Source: Datura wrightii (lineage: Eukaryota; Streptophyta; Magnoliopsida; Solanales; Solanaceae). From it: a stretch of 64,000 bases of DNA. A program made the position numbers and the translations under genes. Of the stretch, positions 11,564 to 21,782 are shown piece by piece; the stretch's first letter is position 1; every line of letters begins with the position of its first letter. Under the pieces are notes generated by a model. It was not told the origin of the DNA. It ran no database searches and was given only the letters and a program-made list of their open reading frames with translations. Location: positions 98,947,001 to 99,011,000 of the forward strand of contig JASDFA010000003.1 in the NCBI GenBank assembly GCA_035772735.1, written 5' to 3'.

Positions 11564-12503
11564 CTACGATTTTATCCTATTTTTTTTGACAAAGATTGGT
11601 TTTGTGGATCGAAGAGGTTCAATAGGAGGTTCTCTCATCCGCTCATAATTGGTAACCCATGAGTCAGGAAGAATTTTGACAAGCTCTTCCTTTGGTATTT
11701 TTTTTGGGTATTTTGATGCATGTGGTAGTTCCGTTGGTGGCATATATATGTAGTAATAAAGCATCATCTCCACCCACAAATGAAAGATCCATAGCATGGT
11801 TCTGAACTCGCCAAGCTATTTGGCAGTGAAGAGTTGCTTGGATAGAATCTCTAGCTTGTGGAGCTCCCTGTATTTGGACTTGGATCATTAAGGCTTCTGT
11901 AAGATTTGGGTTGCTTAGGGACATGTTGAAATTTGGATATAACATGACAAAAACTGTCCCAACGTTCAAGGTAGCCTCGGTTTATTCCCAAATTTGCATG
12001 TTGGTACTCCTGGTATCGTGTATCAATTAGTGAAAGGCGTGCAACAACAGGATGGCTTTTCCTTCCATGATATGTCAAGGCGCTTTGGACAACACCAAAA
12101 TGAATATGGGTGAATCTGTGACTTTTACATTGTTTTGGAAAATCATCGGGAATTTGAAAGGTTACAAACTGTTCTTCTTGAGTAGCAAGAATAGGATGCT
12201 GGTCGAGTTTCGAAGCAGCAACATATTCCTTTACTCCTTTAGGTTTATGTTGGACCAAAGAACGAATTTGTAACCATAGATTGGTTGTCTTTTTGGCAAA
12301 GGCGAATAAGGATTTAGGAGAGGCAAGTATGTACTGGACACTTTGTTTTCATCTGGCAGTATATCTACTTCATAAAAGATAGTCATATTTACAAGACAGA
12401 GTTTTACTAAGTGTAGTGGACCTAGGAACTTTGGTGATAGATTTACAAAGAATCTACGATGAAGAAGAAGAATATTTACAAGGACTGGACGTAGACTCAC
12501 TCA
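11564..12503 (-). pseudogene. Movement-protein region (30K superfamily)
   Basis: The core contains FQIPDDFPKQCKSHRFTHIH then FGVVQSALTYHGRK and LIDTRYQEYQHANLG, followed in another frame by GTVFVMLYPNFNMSLSNPNL and IAWRVQNHAMDLS, and in a third by LVKILPDSWVTNYERM. These match the plant-virus 30K movement-protein domain as found in caulimovirid polyproteins, which modifies plasmodesmata for cell-to-cell spread. Frame changes near 11950 and 11690 and an early stop after the likely ATG (12503) show decay. Confidence 0.72.
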
Positions 12504-12543
12504 TATCTATTCAAACTGCTCTTCCCTCCAAAAGGACATGGTT

Positions 12544-12558
12544 CTGGCTCTGATACCA
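12544..12558 (-). promoter_or_regulatory. Pararetroviral tRNA-Met primer site
   Basis: On the minus strand this reads TGGTATCAGAGCCAG, an exact 15-nt complement to the 3' end of plant initiator tRNA-Met. In Caulimoviridae this site is conventional position 1 of the circular genome. It lies about 40 nt before the movement-protein reading frame, which supports a viral rather than an LTR-element origin because no LTR end adjoins it. Confidence 0.75.
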
Positions 12559-12667
12559 AGTATGGGGTAAGACAGGGCGAGGAAACGGCGGGTAAGGCAG
12601 CGAGATTGCAAGCACAATAGTTTTCCTACGAAGGGGGACTAGGCTTCAATATCCCGAAGGACGGCAA

Positions 12668-12900
12668 GTACCCTTAACTAACAGAAAAGTGAAAAAAAGG
12701 GATTCAGAAAATTTTAAATTAAAAGAAGAAAAGGGTTGACTTTTTCTTTTCTTCTTCCCCTTCCAATTCTCTCTCATTCTATCCGCTGCCCACTCATTTC
12801 CTATCTCTTCTTCTTTGTTCCTTCTTCACCTCTTAATTCAAATCAAGTCAAATCCAAAATTTTTTTAATTAAAAATCCATCTTTCTTCACACAAAACTAA
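12668..12900 (+). repeat. Left arm of foldback element (inner part)
   Basis: The segment starting CCCTTAACTAACAGAAAAGT, with GGGATTCAGAAAATTTTAAA further in and then AAAAGGGTTGACTTTTTC, is the inverse of 13555-13655. It continues the arm that stops at about 9631, showing that 9632-12667 was inserted between the two halves. Confidence 0.78.
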
Positions 12901-13399
12901 AACTATTTTACTTTATCTATACTCAAGTATCACCCATGACCATCGACTGTATCGAAAAAAAAATGGCCAGCCATTAACTAATGTGAATATAGGTGCGGAG
13001 TGATTGATGTACTTGCATGTAGGATATTGGGTGGAGAAAATTAACGTGTAGGAGTGATACCAAGAACAAAGTATTTTCCACTAGAACAATTAATGTAGTG
13101 TATTAGTCAAATAGAGTTTGCACCTACTGAAATTCTAACTCAATTTTGTATAATAGCGGTCAAACTAATGAATAACTGATTTAGACTTTTTGACAAGAGT
13201 ACTCAAAATTTATACATGTTATTTGCTCGATATATATTTGATTTTGTCAATGAGATGACATAATTTGACTTTAGCATTTTAGCATGTCCATGGCAAAATC
13301 ATGCAACTTCTTGATAAATTTTCTTTGAGAAAAAGAAATAACTTTTTTTGTTGATACAATAGGTGGTGTTGGTGGATGTAACTTGTGTGCACATATAAG

Positions 13400-13755
13400 C
13401 AAAATGGTTAGATTTTTGTGTGAAGAAAGATGGAATTTTGTAGATTTTTTCTTATATTGAATTGTATTAAGGGGCAAGAAAAGAGAAGAAAGAAAGAAGA
13501 AAAGAAGGGGACAGCGAGTAGAATGAGAGAGGCGGCATGGAGAAGGAATTGGGAGGGGATGAAGAAAAGAAAAAGTCAACCCTTTTCTTCTTTTAATTTA
13601 AAATTTTCTGAATCCCTTTTGTTTTCACTTTTCTGTTAGTTAAGGGTATTGTTGATCCTATTGACTAACGATAAGGGTAATTTTGCACCAAACTCAAATA
13701 GAGGGTATATCTTCTCTTTTTCTAATAGTTGAAGGGTATTTTTAACCCTTTTCCC
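13400..13755 (-). repeat. Right arm of foldback element
   Basis: Uninterrupted counterpart of the split left arm. Read on the minus strand from 13755 inward it gives the outer terminal repeat, then TACCCTTAACTAACAG, then the poly-A-rich inner part. Only about ten bases (roughly GGATCAACAA) separate the two blocks here, against about 3 kb in the left arm. Confidence 0.78.
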
Positions 13756-13789
13756 TTATAATTATAATTCTTGTGTAAAATTTATTTTA

Positions 13790-14017
13790 TGTTATAAACA
13801 TATTTGTATTATAGTGAATGTCTATAAAGGTATTTGTATTGTAGTGGATACATGTGTTTATATTATAGTGAAAGTCTATTTTTTGGAGAAAAGTTAGGAG
13901 GAATTGTCCCTATAAATAGATGGGTTCTCCTTCATTGCATTTGTTTCAATCAAAAGAAATAAGAACTTCTCTCCTTCTCTACAATATTCTTGCTCTTTCT
14001 TTATTATTTCATGACAC
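13790..14017 (+). mobile_element. 5' LTR of Ty1/copia element K
   Basis: Short LTR starting TGTTATAAACATATTTG, with three degenerate ~30-bp repeats (ATTGTAGTGGATA-like, 13796-13875), a TATA box TATAAATA at 13911-13918, and an end near ATGACACA. It is followed by the block TTATCAACACGAG, which regularly follows LTRs of this copia group. I could not find a matching 3' LTR or a target duplication. Confidence 0.6.
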
Positions 14018-14205
14018 ATTATCAACACGAGTCTCTGCCTTGAACACTCACTTTGAAAGATCTGAGGTAAGAAAAATTAAAATTTCTTTTTCAAAAGATG
14101 TATTACTTAACCACAGGAGTGATTTCCTTTGGTGATAATGTTGCTCTACAACTCTACTGTCTCAAAATTTGAAGGCCAAGGTATTATTTTTCTCTTTCTT
14201 TTAAT

Positions 14206-14643
14206 ATGGCTAACCTTACGAAACTTGATTTCGTTGCGCTTCAAAGTTCGGGCAAAAACTACCTTTCATGGATGTTGGATGCTGAAATCCATATAGATGC
14301 AATGGATCTTGGAGACACCATTAAAAGTGAAAATAAAGCATCAAATCAAGATCCTGCTAAGGCTATGATATTCTTGCGTCATCATCTTGACGAAATTATT
14401 AAAATTGGATATCTCACGATTAAGGATCCACTTATTTTGTGGAATAGCCTAAAAGAAATGTATGATCACCTGAAGATGGTCATCCACCCAAAGGCACGAT
14501 ATGATTGGATCCATCAAGACTATAAGTCTGTTCATGAGTATAACTCATCAACATTCAAAATTGTTTCAAAGTTGAAACTATGTGGAGAAACTATTAATGA
14601 TGTTGATATGATTGAATATGTGGTAGTACACAAAATTAATTGA
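14206..14643 (+). pseudogene. copia gag (UBN2-type) of element K
   Basis: Starts MANLTKLDFVALQSSGKNYL, with SWMLDAEIHIDAMDLGDTIK, then AMIFLRHHLDE and LWNSLKEMYDHLKMVIHPKA: the gag-polypeptide (UBN2) fold of plant copia elements. A short deletion within YDWIHQDYKSV removes about three residues expected before the DFKSV-like motif. The frame ends after DVDMIEYVVVHKIN and the zinc knuckle is not visible. Gag would form the virus-like particle. Confidence 0.8.
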
Positions 14644-15059
14644 GAGCTCTGGAAGAGGTAATGTATTACTACGTGAAGGAATGAAATTATTGTAGTAAGT
14701 CTCAAAAGGAAACTTATAAGTTTCATGGACATTGAAAAAAAATTGAGACTATAAATTATGGGAAGATCTAATATCTTCATGCTACTACAATTGAAGTGGG
14801 TTATAAATATTTATGTAAAAGATTACCCATCGTTTTTTAATTTGTAGTACATAAATATGGGTATGATAATGAAATCACATACGAAAGTAAATTAGAAGTT
14901 TACTGAAATAAGTTGGCATAACTGGTTGGCCATCCCGGTTCAAATGTGATGCAAAAATAATTGAGAGTTCACGTGGCTATATGTTGAAAAAATAAAAGGT
15001 TCTTCAAGAATTCTCTTGTGTTGCTTGTTCTCGTTATAGAATGATCTTGATCAACTAAG

Positions 15060-15600
15060 ATTGGAATTATATTCCCTGAAATTTTGGAACTTATAAAAGG
15101 GTGAATATGGGCTCGTTCACCTACCATGTGAACCGTTTTCTAATAGATGCATCTATGGTATGATCACATATGTTTTGATATCAAATTGCAATTGATTTTT
15201 GTAAGGTTGTTGCTCGAATTATTAAATTAAGAGCGTAGTTCCAAATTATAAAATCATGTTAATAATATTGATTCATATCTATGTTGGTTTAGCAAAAATT
15301 GTATGCCTCCAATTATAGCTAAATCATTGGTTATGAGAATAAAACTCCCAAATAAAATTTGGTATGAGATATGTTTATTTAACATATAACAACACTTGAA
15401 TGCATCAAGCCAACAAGGTTTCCCCTATCACAATTGGTTCAGGGTCAGGAACCAAATAATTCCATCAAAAAATTTGAATGTGCGATATATGATTCAATTG
15501 CACCAACACAACGCACAAAGATGGGTCCCCAAATGAGCTTGGGGGGTAAATTTTAGTTTTTCTAATATTAGGGGAGAAGTGATTAGCAACTGAAAATTGA
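15060..15600 (+). pseudogene. copia integrase remnant of element K
   Basis: Fragments in shifted frames: an IDASMV segment (15145-15165), a FCKVVARIIKLRA segment at about 15195-15235, then IAPTQRTKMGPQ (about 15500-15535), the stretch that normally precedes the integrase-RT boundary in copia elements. Numerous stops. Identified by motif order only. Confidence 0.6.
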
Positions 15601-15639
15601 CTGTGGGATGAATTATCTAGATCCTTGGGAAAAAAAAGT

Positions 15640-16330
15640 GAACTTAAAGTTCAGTAGGTAATTCACTTGCAAAATATTGCAAATCAATTGCCAGATATAT
15701 TTGCTAACTTTATTTTATAATTCAGTTGTAAATGCTCCAATGAAAGGTCCTTGAAGGACAGGGCCTATGAGACGCCTGAAGCGTGATAGATTAAACTGTT
15801 CCAAATATAGAACTCCTTGAAGAAGGAGAGGAGCAAATGATTAAGATGGTCATAATGATGAGGCAAGTGTTTTAAGAAAGCACCAGGACATAACACTTCA
15901 TAAAACCTTGGCAAAGGTTCAGGTACTTGAAAATGACAAAAAATGAAGAGATCTCAATAAATTATGTCGCATTGGAACTGGTATCAAAATGATCATCGAT
16001 GATACCTTTGATATAATGTAGCGCTCAATATTATAAATATTGACGAGGATCTTGAATTCAAATCTGTCAAAAAGTATGGACAGATAAATGATTGGCCAAT
16101 TAAAAATACGCAATTCAAGTATAATGCCAATGGATATAAATGAATTCTTGTGGAATAAAGATTTTTCGTAAATTCTGATATTATTATATGGAGAGGTCCT
16201 CTTTTGGTGGATGCAATTATTTTGAGGTTCCTCATAAGTCTGGCAATATATGAAAAACTTGATATGTGCATAATGAAATTATTTTCATGTCTAGAGAGAC
16301 TGAAGGATATATGAAAATTCTTGAAGGATT
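15640..16330 (+). pseudogene. copia reverse transcriptase remnant of element K
   Basis: Remnants include a QNIANQLPDIFANF-like piece (15670-15715), the DWPIKN piece at about 16090 corresponding to the RT N terminus, an MDAIILRFLISLAI-like piece (16207-16250) matching the conserved AYLYG region, and a KILEGFKRM piece at about 16312. The catalytic YVDD block could not be found, so it is probably deleted. Confidence 0.55.
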
Positions 16331-16449
16331 TAAAAGAATGAGGTAATTCTTGGTCCTGAAGATATAGTCTGCTCCTACTAGGAGATATTGGAATGGGATC
16401 AAACACATAATGCGGTGTATAAAAGGGACTACCGATACGAGCTTATATT

Positions 16450-16680
16450 ATTCTAATAATTGCAGTTCCGATCTTGTTGGTTATGCTGATGTTTGATATT
16501 TATCTAACCCGCACAAAGCTCGATCTCAAACTGGTTACATGTTCATATGTAGAGGTACTACCATACCTTGGAGATTTACAAAGCAGTCTCTCGTAGATAC
16601 TTCATCAAATCATGTTGAGATAATAACTATTCATGAAGCAAACCGATAATGTGTGTGGTTGAGGTCCATGATAGGGTATA
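16450..16680 (+). pseudogene. copia RNase H remnant of element K
   Basis: Clear frame with DLVGYADV, then YLSNPHKARSQTGYMFICRG, KQSLVDTSSNHVEIITIHEA and CVWLRSM: the copia RNase H pattern with GYAD and the NHAEI-like motif. A stop replaces a residue after YADV. This is the best-preserved pol piece of element K. Confidence 0.78.
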
Positions 16681-16689
16681 GCCTTAGCC

Positions 16690-17010
16690 AATGTTATCTC
16701 GCAATAATTGATTTTAAGGTATCTTAATCAACCCCAATCTAGTGACACCCAATCGGTTGCACATCCCTTGTTCCCTCTTATTGGTTACAACAAGTGATTT
16801 GCTCTTGCTTCTTTTTATAATTTGAAATTGATACTTGCTTCCTTTTTCCACCAATATTTATATTATGTTGTTTAAACATGACACTATCTATTATGAATTG
16901 ATTTATGATTTTTGGATCATCTCTTCTCAATCTATGTGGGATTCGACCCCATCACTCATTGGGAATTTATTTTTTGATAGAGATCACATCCACCTACTTT
17001 AAAAGGGAGA
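16690..17010 (+). mobile_element. Probable Athila/Tat LTR fragment
   Basis: Contains ATGTGGGATTCGACCCC... ATTGGGAATTTATTTTTTGATAGAGATCACATCC-like sequence (about 16935-17000), resembling the LTR end of element G (CATGGGATTCGACGCC then TGGGTT...GACATCGACCGC, 48369-48420). No termini or coding part accompany it. Weakly supported. Confidence 0.35.
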
Positions 17011-17039
17011 GTTGTATTGGGTGTTATCAGTCCTACTCA

Positions 17040-17460
17040 AGGTTTCACCCATGAATGGTGTGATGTAGTTTGGAAAATAGGGAAAACTCAGCCTGAGAAA
17101 CATTGGGCCATTTGAGGTTCTTTGACGTGTTGGGTAGGTAGCCTATAAATTAGTGTTGCCACCAGGTTTGTATAGAGTTCATCTTATATTTCATGATTCC
17201 ATGCTAAAGAAATATCATGGGATGGTACTTACATTATCTGATGGAATTTGGTGCTACTTGATGAGAATTTGTCTTTTGAAGAGGAGTCGGTAGCTATATC
17301 AGACATAGGTCCGCAAGTTCAGATCGAAGGAGATTGCAACTCTAAAGGTCTAGTGGAGGAACCATCCTATAGAGGAGGCCATTTTGAGACCAAAACAGAT
17401 TTGTGAGACAAATACCCTCAAATTTTCTTCGAGTCGGGTACTTCCATTCTTTGTTTTCCC
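17040..17460 (+). pseudogene. Integrase C terminus/chromodomain remnant of element C
   Basis: Plus-strand frames give GPFEVL, a KLVLPPGLYRVHLIFHDSML piece followed by KKYHGMVLTLSDG, a LDENLSFEEESVAISD piece and a degraded chromodomain ending KYPQIF. These correspond to the integrase tail and chromodomain that target chromovirus insertion; compare the same region of B at 21783-22301. Stops and frameshifts throughout. It directly precedes the 3' LTR of C. Confidence 0.7.
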
Positions 17461-17504
17461 TTATTGACCATTTGGGGATGAACACTGTTTTAATTGGTAT
17501 CTGA

Positions 17505-19415
17505 TGTAACAATCTGTCCATCGTTACAGGGTAATTAAGGCCTTAGCACCCTTTTTTGCTTAAGTACGGGTTGTGAAGCTCAGGGAAGTTGATTAAGGGA
17601 CTTGTGTTTTAGGGATGGGAAATGTGCAGGATTTTTGAGCTACTGGTTAGTGGGGACCGCTGCAGTGGTGGGAGTCCCGCTTCTATAAGACCGTCATGAT
17701 GGTCAGAGGTCCAATATAGCGCAGGGAAATTAACTATCGGGTTCACTATGGCGAGGCTCTGGTCATAGCAGGGCTGCAGCAGCAGAAATTTAACCGCTAC
17801 AACGGATGACGGGAAGCAGTTTGACAGTTTAAGTCAGAATTTTAGGGTTTTCACCCCATTATTCTAAGGCAAAAACATTAAGAGCAGAAGGGGAATTTTC
17901 TAAAGGTAAAGCAATTTCATTCTAGCTATTTTTACCTCATTCGATTCCCTTTCACCGTAGAATCAAAGATATTCTCTAATAGTGAATTCCTAGTTAAGAA
18001 CCCTAGGTTTGTGAAAACTACGACTAGGATTGTGGGAATAATTGGGTGTGGATTCGTAGGCATAAAAGTGGGTGATGAACACTTCCTTGGGGAATGTGAA
18101 GGTGAAGGTATGTATTCAATTATGGGATAGTTTGAGACCTGCATGTTGGTAAACTTGAGACATTTAACATTATTAACTACTTAGAAGGGGTTTAAGGAGT
18201 GGAAACTCCATGAAATATGTGAGAATGACCTATTTGGAGATAGAATGTGGTAAATTGACCTTTTGGATATTGAATTTGACTATGATATTGGATATAATGG
18301 GGTACAATCAGATTTCTAGGCCCCAAATGAGGAGTTAGATTAAAGAATGTTTATTTGCTTGTCTTTAAACTTTAAACATCAGAGGTGCAAAGAAAATGCA
18401 AAGCCCCTGCGGAGTAGCTGTATTCTCCAGTTCTATAATTGAGGTATGTTATGGCTTATAAGGAGTTAGACTTTATTTAATAATTTGTATATGTGTTTAT
18501 TGACAACATGCTTAATTGGTCTTCAGACGCTAATTGTTGCTAATGTTATGATGTGCTAAATTTGCTTGTAAAGTGAACAATGAGATTATGATTATAGTAA
18601 AGATTATTATGAATTTTGGGTGCATCATGATGCTTGATATGTTCTTTTAATTATCATGTAAATGATTAAATGTTGGTAAGTGTAACCAGGTTGGTGAAGG
18701 CAACTTGATACCCCAGAGCGGTCATACTAAGTGACCAATTGATAGCATATAGGATAATAGAAATAAAAGTGGATAACATCTATTATCCTGAGATGAGTGG
18801 CTCATGCTCGAGGTGAGACATTAATGGCGCATATCTAAGGGGAGCATCTAGATGAGAAGATGAGTGGGAGAGGATACCACGTCGATATAATACATGAATT
18901 TCTAGAGTCCCCTAGAGGTCATTACTGGAAGGGCAGAAATAAGATCCTTTTGCATGTGCATACAATAAAATACAGTGAGGTGTGTTATATAGTGATGTGA
19001 CAGATGCTTGTGCCCGGCATGCTATTGAGGGTATGATATCGGAGAAAGGTTGAAAGAGGTCAAGATTGATCCGGGAATATGAGAACCATTTAAGACTTGT
19101 TTATGTGGTTTACATGTGGATTATAATTTTGTTGTACCTATCTATGTCTCATTTTTATACTAATATAGTTATACAAAAACCTATACTGAGTTGATAAATT
19201 CATTGTTGAAGATTCAGTTATATACAATTTGTGATGAGTTGATGAATTGATTGTTGAGAATTTATACACAAACCTGTACTAAGTTGATGAATTGATTGTT
19301 GAGAATTTTCTAAGTGAGAATCGAAGGTTGTCAACTTGATCGAGATAATTCCTACGCAATACCACTACAGCGGTATAGTTATCGCTGTGGTTAGACTGTC
19401 GTCATAGTCTAGTCA
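17505..19415 (+). mobile_element. 3' LTR of element C, left part
   Basis: Starts TGTAACAATCTGTCCATCG, a decayed form of the TGTAACGACCCG-type start common in plant chromovirus LTRs, shortly after the chromodomain remnant. It contains dyad sequences in U3 (17640-17800, e.g. GACCGTCATGATGGTC). The LTR is split by element B: it stops at AGTCA (19411-19415) and resumes at 28303. Confidence 0.7.
19411..19415. repeat. Target duplication of element B (left)
   Basis: AGTCA immediately before TGTCACGACC. The identical AGTCA is at 28298-28302 after GGGGTATAACA, giving a perfect 5-bp target duplication around the element. Confidence 0.88.
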
Positions 19416-21536
19416 TGTCACGACCCGAACGGAGGCTTGGATTGCGACACGGAACTAGGAACCCCAAGATGCCCCAAGTCGAGCCATGGCATAAGCATAC
19501 ATCTAACTTCATTCATTATAAGCGGAATAATCACAAGGCATAGTAGAAACGTAAACATAGTCATAACGTATCGTAACATAAGGAAATCTCTAGACATACA
19601 TGCAAGTTGTGTAGTAAATACTGTCTGAAAGCCTCTACTGCATATAATGGGTTGATGGGAAAACAACTCCAACTAACCCGGACAAGTACTGAAACATAAA
19701 AATAGCATGAATATCTGTCAAACGGCCATCATAACATGAGGACTCACCAATAAGCTGAAAACGCACTCTGATATGATCTAAATCTGAGGATGGGTATGAG
19801 AGCCGGAACATGTATCATAAGATGATACAACATTGAAAGTATGCGATCAGTACATGGAATGTACCAAGTATGCAAGGTAAGTAAAACAGACATTTAAAAT
19901 TTTTGAAAGGTCATAAAATAGCATAAGAGTAGGACATCATGCTCATATCATAAATATCATAACACAACATATCGTAGGGCTCAAGGTTTTCAAAGAATTT
20001 GTAAAATAATCAAAATCATAATCATGAGAGGAAAGACATATTGCACATAACTTGAGCCAATATACATAACCATAGAGATGCATAAATCATGAGGAATAGT
20101 GGGAGATTCTCTTAACCGACATACCCCATACGATAACACATGAAGCCCGACTTGTAACCCTAGTTGGGAGGGTGTCCGTACCTTACCAATGGTAGGACCA
20201 TGAAAGAGTATATCACCATGAAAAGGGCCATTTGGGCCAGGGACAGTCACAAAGGAGGTCCATCATACCTATGGTGGCACGTAATTTATGAGATCGAGGG
20301 CAGAACCTAGGCCCCGAACCTACTCGGTGTTGGATACTACTCTCAAAACATATATAGTGCTTATAAAATAACATGCATGAATTCATGGGCTAGTTAAATC
20401 ATGATAATCATAAACATAACCGTACATACATGAACTAGCCATGACATAAGTACCGTGAGCAGGCCGAAAACATAATTCGTGAATCATAGGTTTCATGCAT
20501 ACTCGTAGATCATACATATAACTCGAAAATCATCAAATCATAATGGGTAATTTAATAAATTCATATTTCAAATCATAAATCATGTTTGGCTTATAAATGT
20601 TATCAATTAAAACAAAGATCATAAATTGACCTATCCTGGATCATGCTTAGATAAGCTTAATTTAATAGAAATTGAAATCGACCATTTTATAAGTAGAGAT
20701 AGTTGTAAAACCTAATCAAAATCCATAGGATATAATGATATTCATAAAACATAAAATCCCACTAGTAAATCATTAGGTTTTCATAAAATTCGATTTCAAA
20801 ACCCCAATAGATTTCCGATAGATTTTCATAAATTCGTAGAGATTGGGCATGGCTGTGAACGAAAGCACCGATTCGTAACCTTATATACCTGAAGATAGTT
20901 GAATCTTACTCTCCCTTGAATACCCAAAATGGAATTGAAGAAGAACACCTTGAATCACCCTTTGATCACCTCTCTATTCTCTTGCATGCATGAATGAAGA
21001 CTTAGGATAGTTTTTTCCATCTAAAACCCACCTTTCATAGGCTAAAACGATGTAGTTTAGGCTTTAGGAACTTAGGAATTATGAAAAGGCCCTTACTAAT
21101 TCGTAGAAAATTTACTACCAGGGGGTCCTGATGAAGGACCCAATGCTTCGTCCCCACTGGCCACGACTCGTGGCCTTGAGTCGTGTGTACACTACCCAAA
21201 AATGATCAGGGGACACCACGAGGGAACGCACGAATCATGGTGGCTGACCAAGACTCGTGGTCACCACCCGTGATCCTCACTGCCAATCACTACAAGCCAA
21301 GGACCCAGTCCAGGCCACGGGTGACCTCACGAGTCGTGTGGTCTGACCATGACTAATGGTCACGCCCGTGGTCTTCCCCAGGCCATGCCAATTCTTTAAT
21401 TGAACACGAGTCACTTCATGACTCGTGGTCTCTCCTCACGGGTCACCTAATGACCCGTTATGTGACCTGGTGCAGAATTTTAGTTTTTCTCCATTTCAAC
21501 TTTCGGGTTTGATATTTGGAATTACGGGGTATATCA
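19416..21536 (-). mobile_element. 3' LTR of element B
   Basis: 2121 bp; on the plus strand TGTCACGACCCGAACGG to GGGGTATATCA. U3 (about 21040-21536) carries the ACGATGTAGTTTAGGC block and ACGACTCGT (21163-21171) and ACGAGTCGT (21329-21337) with variants. This copy retains the 448 bp missing from the other LTR. Confidence 0.9.
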
Positions 21537-21552
21537 ATATCTTCTCCTTGGG
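21537..21552 (-). promoter_or_regulatory. Polypurine tract of element B
   Basis: On the minus strand CCCAAGGAGAAGATAT lies directly before the 3' LTR. The preceding ATTAGAGGACGAATGTT is a common lead-in to the PPT in this clade. Confidence 0.7.
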
Positions 21553-21782
21553 AACATTCGTCCTCTAATGTTGGAAAACATACAGAAAAGTGGAGATACG
21601 CAATTAACATTATCAAATACTGATCATTTAAATCGAAAATTTAATAGAATAACTACCTCCAATTTATATCACATAGCTGATCTGATCTCATGCTTCACAC
21701 ACACATCCATACACATAAAAGAAAATTGAACATATTAACTGAACATTAAAACTAAATAGAGTCGTAGCGTACAACTGGTACC

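Larger units (their letters stand above)
9632..12667 (-). mobile_element. Endogenous pararetrovirus fragment (Caulimoviridae)
   Basis: Minus-strand caulimovirid segment, in order: leader (12559-12667), tRNA-Met primer site (12544-12558), movement-protein region, a spacer with coiled coil and acidic stretch, and the start of the coat-protein region. This is the 5' part of a viral genome counted from the primer site. Zinc finger, protease, RT and RNase H are absent, so it is a partial, non-functional fossil with frameshifts and stops. Movement and coat regions in one continuous polyprotein point to the florendovirus/petuvirus side of the family; the exact genus is an inference. Confidence 0.75.
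9532..13755. mobile_element. MULE-type foldback element with viral insert
   Basis: Flanked by a perfect 9-bp direct repeat TTATAATTA (9523-9531 and 13756-13764), the length typical of Mutator-like elements. The ends are inverted: the left begins GGAAAAAAGGACAAAATACC and the right end, reversed, begins GGGAAAAGGGTTAAAAATAC; the match continues for about 100 bp (CAACTATTAGAAAA, then AGATATACCCTC, then GCAAAATT). After about 9630 the left arm is interrupted by caulimovirid sequence and resumes at about 12668 (TACCCTTAACTAACAG), pairing with 13400-13655. No transposase is visible, so the original element was a nonautonomous foldback of about 1.2 kb. Confidence 0.8.
13790..16680 (+). mobile_element. 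Degenerate Ty1/copia element K
   Basis: Order LTR, gag, integrase, RT, RNase H on the plus strand, the copia order. Gag is open for 145 codons; the rest is recognisable only as scattered motifs in all three frames. Internal deletions are evident, since integrase to RNase H spans only about 1.6 kb. No 3' LTR is seen before the Athila-like fragment at 16690, so the element is truncated. Confidence 0.75.

Noticed and set aside
13271..13639. Open frames on both strands between the foldback arms
   Set aside because: Low-complexity purine/pyrimidine-rich arm sequence of the MULE; no transposase motif.
9532..13755. Autonomous MULE encoding its own transposase
   Set aside because: All recognisable protein sequence inside is caulimovirid movement or coat protein; no MURA-like or zinc-finger transposase motif was found.
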